Program-made: the position numbers and the translations under genes | In this document: in pieces, positions 61,401-64,000 of the stretch | Numbering within the stretch: the first letter of the stretch is position 1 | Layout of the letters: every line of letters begins with the position of its first letter | Notes under the pieces: model-generated | Seen by the model: only the letters and a program-made list of their open reading frames with translations | Told to the model about the DNA's origin: nothing | Database searches by the model: none | Virus record (IMG/VR): IMGVR_UViG_3300024518_003060 | Span: 1 to 64,000 of that record | Length of the DNA: 64,000 nt | Direction: 5' to 3' (one strand) | Source of the DNA: a virus

Positions 61401-61500
61401 CAGCCTCAGTATAGATCTTAACCGCTTTGTGATAAAGGCTTCTGGCGCCCACTTTCACTAAAGACTTGTTATACTTTTCAAAAAAGTCGTTTTCGCTCAT
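55402..61500 (-). CDS. Very large virion protein of unknown function (2032 aa)
   Basis: 2032 aa. Regions visible: a helical and beta mixed N-terminus ('FFEKYNKSLVKVGARSLYHKAV'), an acidic cluster at about residue 420 ('NAEEEEEEDESS'), a Lys/Glu/Pro coiled-coil stretch at about 660-760 ('EEKKEEEPKKPKSPEELEY'), and a C-terminal 'PTWRTPWFYPGPITPVGFLAKIL'. There is no catalytic motif, and no transmembrane set typical of tape measures. It overlaps the 310-aa gene by 1 nt and lies 56 nt before gp25. Position points to the baseplate or hub; a tape-measure equivalent cannot be excluded. Confidence 0.55.
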   Translation of the reverse strand: MSENDFFEKYNKSLVKVGARSLYHKAVKIYTEAVVNETPLKPDSLLAQTFNNPIYLKAKDKTTSILGHQVDNLLLPEYIDSFVENINFKYKPFLDSTAMPSHEFLKDQYAAYEIPEPPDGFFDINHGVTNWWEKTTQYKNGFFSKVFALQTDLKKKELILSSNFKVESADFPINYDKLITSLKYQKLRAKLVTDTIVSFVSHGLFEEDLETGFSHLPYDVKAHLIEHKDLGIKDNYFLFLQPGFKLKPNPDNKSATLFIRVFFDVFGASTALSLADITGFTEPPKVPTGVRKSFSVKNFQKGLDSVKKYIKQVKKSKKNKGLLPLDVPELLLENSKTLKDIFKKIVKDNGLGSHSTVTFVFKGDEDELFADLEFLALVDGNNITLKSGELKTLLNTNITLNNAICVLNYINCFIGGNAEEEEEEDESSPFSLGSPPPTQEEIATAHKKQKSKTKFAGDPSLKSSLKSLKHSGGKTIASSYNQFYNRVDVAGVSSFAKQDLASIVPEDQVKKIIFQAYIESLEVSEIIDCVLISVKNTPFYDPLQMAMYAPFSFFYNAAKLDDPETFNFIDEATPLPTIAKYIPEDFPYITMIPEEQKAKVFSTIVNNNPQYRNSPELNNEGLVEISKRPDFAPEDFITLAIRRSVVNFALKTLPLAAPVEEKKEEEPKKPKSPEELEYDKATKAMNKASGHAAKLQAKAIKLLQKTDKGDGEPDFSNQAYKDASLAHEKAWDEWEKLRDIQEKAKTKWIKTLPKVDQESKKTKLDFDHLFTLVSKNNKKLRDSFKPGKPYSNDDLKVYRSQQKSLSKVNKIPSFGWYSATTPPLSHNAFISVLIGQAKEQAMLAILKGMADAAKSGTDKQMNGNPDALDRLDGAAAALIGSNDPLQNVIDSTGNNFNSPQDAMSAIGASLFPNASAAEIKCFFTAFASEVNFFTQAKLFKNPSNTNDPDFEIVRGILERCGLPSTDNIVIELLVKLSQLIDQDLLELKLKEMKEAMLEYLDVCEDPNANYIDNLRRFLDDQSAKDQAKGESDAAAKKLLDLLSMFDENKIKNLGPQLYCKQGYRGPVVFDDHYSETSLEAQDKLMTSYLKNTNRKFNSDIGKFKPTILNQSFDNPLAKMGLNLTDKGGDISDSKFGKFLNGDKDALSNDEKPTVIEDLLTDVINKKLLFNSSGFTITQDANEDNLKYYRLKFGINDEIYYYIFLNKGAAIKDWKLNIWEGIPLDFEKKSISTLMVDTASKYAEGDLKIIIEHKKIAEYVDTEKTVHDLLFNADKYDPKAQASESDTLDSFYLTLNESATDDERTAKDNILLKLYGILTDQKDMVSPDFAASLEARVNFFLDGTLGDVGASSVFVRSIFQNVFSGVVSRLVDGLIAFDDEVFSMIPFKDNAAKTIFSEGEDSKKFYTDGGLISAPEIFEDFKVIRKNIQCYIEFGSSPDSFQIAKLSSLYQTLFNTVIVQQMLNFYFSLVVGLEQKQLFSLNKEENKLIIMSSVQNAFNNALVKTNNLSVNYERDLQKIYKYQQLLDGQKPVNEPPTSDIITYYVDRYYGTIMKKMQKRMSLGLSTSKSEKFLTTFDSIKDLFGVSTPLPIYSQGKIRPLHVYQSAEDGTYNYTDSPVYRIDTEKDGKLYNGFIIQNYVDIRQTFGEAKQFETVVYEENNKTKTKEEEFSARPMNFLTSTWRAEPNQDDLDKTDWKKILKAPLPLPPEAQLSNADQGSNDFTLNPNDIYQDYKDNYLRTQGKISLKDFKRYYYDPFDRAPADPKVVEANTLLINNDVATFLEKAAVGQRLCLVLDSSDPIAQNLFNVISNDVFRHNVGPSLSTEQFFEQVRTLFNEKVFIYGETEGKTVNRLKIVIPLISFEKNFLDDYKFNPLEDFKVLYKKMIDYHNGDMVKDLASNPLMSLLYKNLLKGALDPAMFNDLVLVNMKEALIGAYGKKLTTIFDPTINTILSQIGVASSSSDSSQTDSDATADSPFSSDIDDGGIDWPPLLAASLPILIQALANFADPTWRTPWFYPGPITPVGFLAKILKPF

Positions 61501-62432
61501 TAGTTTACCTTGTTTAAACTGCTAAGGATGCAAGCACCATGTTCTGAGGGTTCTAAATATAAATTTTTCCATTTTAACAGATCCTTGTTGCGTTGTTCAC
61601 AGTCCTTAAAAGTGTTATTAGTGATTATTTCAGACGTTTGTGTGCCTACCTTTATCAACCTTTCATTCTGAAGAATATTCATCATTTCAGGATAGCCAAG
61701 AACAGGAGAAAGTAGATCCCCGTGATTGTGTTCCATTACTTCCATATTAAATAAATTTTGTTGCTTTACGAAAGTGTGAAGAGCATCTGACACCCATTCT
61801 ACTTGTTTGGCGAGCGACTTGAGCGCTTCGTAAAGGTTATTTCCCTTTACCATTTGCTGAAGATCTGAATCATCATTGCCTGCGATTATCTCAACGCCGC
61901 CGTTGCTCAGTTCAGAAGTGGCGCCAGTAGATATTGAGGCTTTACGACCAGTAATCAATTTAATACTCTTTGTCCCGTCAAGTGTTAGGTAGTCAGTGCC
62001 AATATAAATGTTGGCTTGGTCGCCTGGGTCTGATATACTTCCTTCGGCAATTTCAGCGGAAGCAAGATTCATGCTGGTTCCAAGGATTATCTGGGAGGCA
62101 TCTGAATAGAAGTTATTGCCAACGTAAGGGATGTCTTCGCCGGTTTCGGGGTCTATGGCGGTGATGTTTTTTAGGGCAGCGCCGTGGCCAGCGGTGATAA
62201 AAATTTGGTCACTATTGGGTGCAGAACCACTGCTTAGAATTGCGATACTCGAATTAAGATATTTTCCAACAACTTTAGAGTTAGCGGGTCTGGTCACGTC
62301 GACAGTCGATTCTAGTTTTGGAGAACCTAAAACACCAGATGAAGCGGCGGCGTCTCCTGCTGATGTTCCTTCTAGTGTTGGCTTTGATCTGGTCTCAGAT
62401 AATTTTTCTACCCCAAATGGACTTTTTGACAT
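61500..62432 (-). CDS. Baseplate-associated protein of unknown function (310 aa)
   Basis: 310 aa. The N-terminus is Ser/Ala/Gly-rich and flexible ('GTSAGDAAASSGVLGSP'); a beta-rich centre ('YIGTDYLTLDGTKSIKLITGRKA', 'NGGVEIIAGND') precedes a helical part with 'QNLFNMEVMEHNHGDLLSP'. The C-terminus is helical with two Cys. The stacked short strands with Gly/Asn turns resemble spike-like beta structures, but no gp5-type motif can be named. It overlaps both neighbours by 1 nt. A hub or spike accessory role is conjecture. Confidence 0.5.
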   Translation of the reverse strand: MSKSPFGVEKLSETRSKPTLEGTSAGDAAASSGVLGSPKLESTVDVTRPANSKVVGKYLNSSIAILSSGSAPNSDQIFITAGHGAALKNITAIDPETGEDIPYVGNNFYSDASQIILGTSMNLASAEIAEGSISDPGDQANIYIGTDYLTLDGTKSIKLITGRKASISTGATSELSNGGVEIIAGNDDSDLQQMVKGNNLYEALKSLAKQVEWVSDALHTFVKQQNLFNMEVMEHNHGDLLSPVLGYPEMMNILQNERLIKVGTQTSEIITNNTFKDCEQRNKDLLKWKNLYLEPSEHGACILSSLNKVN

Positions 62433-64000
62433 TACGAATAAATCTCCTCATTTAAGATGTTTTTGCCGCCGTTGATGAGGGCAAGATTGTATGTCCAGGC
62501 ATAAAAAATAAAATTCATGCCGCTGATCCCGCCGGTAAGTTGGCCGAGGGATTGAATTGTTGACTTGTTACAATCGTGTGATTCTATTTCGTCGTCGAAT
62601 GCTGCCAATCTATATTTGACTTTGGTGATCGACATAAGAAACTTGATTAATTTTTGCATTGATTGAAGTGCCGCCTTCGTACCTAACTTATGGCAATTAT
62701 AAATATTATCGTCTTTGATTAATACACAATTTGGTTTAGCAATGTCAGACCTTTCGCTTGTAATTGGAAAATCTGTGCCTGGGCCGAAGCCAAAGGCTAT
62801 GTTTATTGAGGCTAAACTTACTGGTGTATCGTATCTCAAGGCGCAAGCAGCGTCAATCAACTGAATAATTTGGCCGGTATGAGTTACAATAAAATGAGGA
62901 ATTTTCTTGCCAAGGGCAATCATTGAGTGAATGGAGTTCTTAAAGTAATATTCGTCATCCAAGTTATTTCCAAGGGTTTGAACGGTTATGTGAGATACTT
63001 GATTGCGATTTCTGTAGACGCTTGCGGTATAGCGTTCCTTTCTGTGTAACAGGCCGAGACCTTTATTGTTTCTATCAAACCACCTTTTGTTGTCCTTTGG
63101 AAAACCTGACGCTCCGTCGAACCTAACAATCTTAAAGGGGCAGTTGATCTTTAGATCGGCAAACTTTATATTATTTACTCCTTTGTGGGAGTTGGCTAAA
63201 AATTGTAAGTCATCACCTGAAATGTTAGAATCACAAAATTGCCTGACCATTTTCTTCTGAGCATCAACGTGAATTGCGTAGTCGCTATAAGGCGGATAAT
63301 TTGAATGGCATTCGTCGGGTGTTGATGGCGGCGCTTTTGGCTCTGGACCTTGAGGGTTTGGAGGTGGCTCTGGAATGGAATCAGAGAATTTCGATTTGCC
63401 GGGGTCGGCAATCATCTTTACCATCAGCCAATCTTGAAACGTTACAGCGTCTTCTGGATATACAATGGTGTCGACGCTGCTGTCCTTGTCCTCAGTTTTC
63501 TTCCCCTTCAATTCAGCGGCCTTAAAGGGCGTGGCTGTCATTTCTGCGAATGCTGCTGGAAAAATAAGGTCAATTCTATCTTTATTGTCAGTAAAATACC
63601 CTGTTATTTTTTTGTGGTCTTCGGCAGAAAGCTGGTTTACCCCTGAAGGTTTTATTTCCAATTGAGAAACATTAACGATATGATGGTAAAGATCCCTAAT
63701 AAAAAATTGCATTGCGACTGTTGGCTCTATTAAGTGAGAATGGTTCAAGTCTTTATAAGAATCAGACAGAACTTTGGCCTCAGTTAATGCAGCTTTGGAT
63801 TCATTAAAGCGATCTCTGCTTATTCTAAACATTCCAAAATTATCTTTTACTGATTTGACAGAAATTGCGGTGTTGCCGCCGACAGATAAGCCTGCGGGAA
63901 CTTGACCCGAGACTTGGTACATTAAGCCCCAAATAAGAGGTGTCCAAAAATTAGTAGCATGAGCAGCGCCATAAAAGGATAGGCCAGGAGTCTTAGCGAA
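62432..64000 (-). CDS. Tail protein with degenerate amidase_2 (PGRP-like) domain, 5' end missing
   Basis: The frame stays open to the right edge: 26 codons lie upstream of the first in-window ATG (63922), so the gene is truncated by the window. From that ATG there are 496 aa. The region 'VSHITVQTLGNN', 'SIHSMIALGKKIPHFIVTHTGQIIQLID', then 'SLASINIAFGFG' follows the amidase_2/PGRP fold, where the helix and 'HFIV..TGxIxQLxD' strands are characteristic. The first zinc ligand position seems occupied by Gln ('ITVQT') rather than His, so catalysis is doubtful. A long N-terminal part is predicted helical and basic. In this tail context it may be a peptidoglycan-binding or structural element of the baseplate. 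Confidence 0.6.
   Translation of the reverse strand, partial: FAKTPGLSFYGAAHATNFWTPLIWGLMYQVSGQVPAGLSVGGNTAISVKSVKDNFGMFRISRDRFNESKAALTEAKVLSDSYKDLNHSHLIEPTVAMQFFIRDLYHHIVNVSQLEIKPSGVNQLSAEDHKKITGYFTDNKDRIDLIFPAAFAEMTATPFKAAELKGKKTEDKDSSVDTIVYPEDAVTFQDWLMVKMIADPGKSKFSDSIPEPPPNPQGPEPKAPPSTPDECHSNYPPYSDYAIHVDAQKKMVRQFCDSNISGDDLQFLANSHKGVNNIKFADLKINCPFKIVRFDGASGFPKDNKRWFDRNNKGLGLLHRKERYTASVYRNRNQVSHITVQTLGNNLDDEYYFKNSIHSMIALGKKIPHFIVTHTGQIIQLIDAACALRYDTPVSLASINIAFGFGPGTDFPITSERSDIAKPNCVLIKDDNIYNCHKLGTKAALQSMQKLIKFLMSITKVKYRLAAFDDEIESHDCNKSTIQSLGQLTGGISGMNFIFYAWTYNLALINGGKNILNEEIYS

Overview
This window is a contiguous piece of a tailed double-stranded DNA phage genome with a contractile tail (myovirus morphology, T4-like core). 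Every gene I can support lies on the minus strand, so transcription runs from high to low coordinates. Gaps are short, none above about 175 bp. Neighbouring genes often overlap by 1, 4 or 8 nt, and most starts carry AAGGAG-type ribosome binding sites. I found no tRNA, no integrase or transposase and no CRISPR array. T4-type capsid, neck, sheath and baseplate proteins, very large Ser/Gly/Thr-rich virion proteins and a phage ribosomal protein bS21 together resemble large myoviruses known mainly from aquatic metagenomes. The host cannot be named from the sequence. It is presumably a bacterium, because ClpX and bS21 are bacterial machinery.

Layout in transcription order. (1) 64000-53131, baseplate: a 5'-truncated gene with an amidase-like fold, a 310-aa protein, a 2032-aa protein, gp25 and gp6. 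(2) 53131-31263, large virion proteins: 496, 3047 (LamG-like domains), 346, 1219, 119, 955, 306, 361 and 406 aa, the last two being paralogues. (3) 31249-26583, a DNA-metabolism island inside the structural region: a RuvC-like resolvase, a primase-like zinc/Toprim protein behind a near-consensus sigma70 promoter, and a single-chain SbcD-SbcC (Mre11-Rad50) fusion. (4) 26550-19755, adhesins and a lysis-like membrane cluster: a beta-helix protein, a holin-like protein, two further membrane proteins, two fibres with S74 chaperone domains (one with nested 345-bp repeats) and a short fibre. (5) 19753-8211, packaging and head: a zinc-ribbon protein, a 182-aa protein, large terminase, portal, gp21-like protease, bS21, gp22-like scaffold, gp23-like capsid protein and a probable decoration protein. 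(6) 8038-1: a full-length ClpX, a Lys-rich repeat protein, then neck (gp13, gp14), sheath terminator (gp15), sheath (gp18) and the first codons of a probable tail tube gene.

The genes make a coherent virion programme. Head genes build the prohead around gp22, gp21 matures it and the terminase fills it through the portal. The neck joins it to a sheathed tail with an elaborate baseplate and several adhesins. The least expected cargo is ClpX, bS21 and the SbcD-SbcC fusion. Family assignments come from reading motifs and recalled family sequences; no database search was run.
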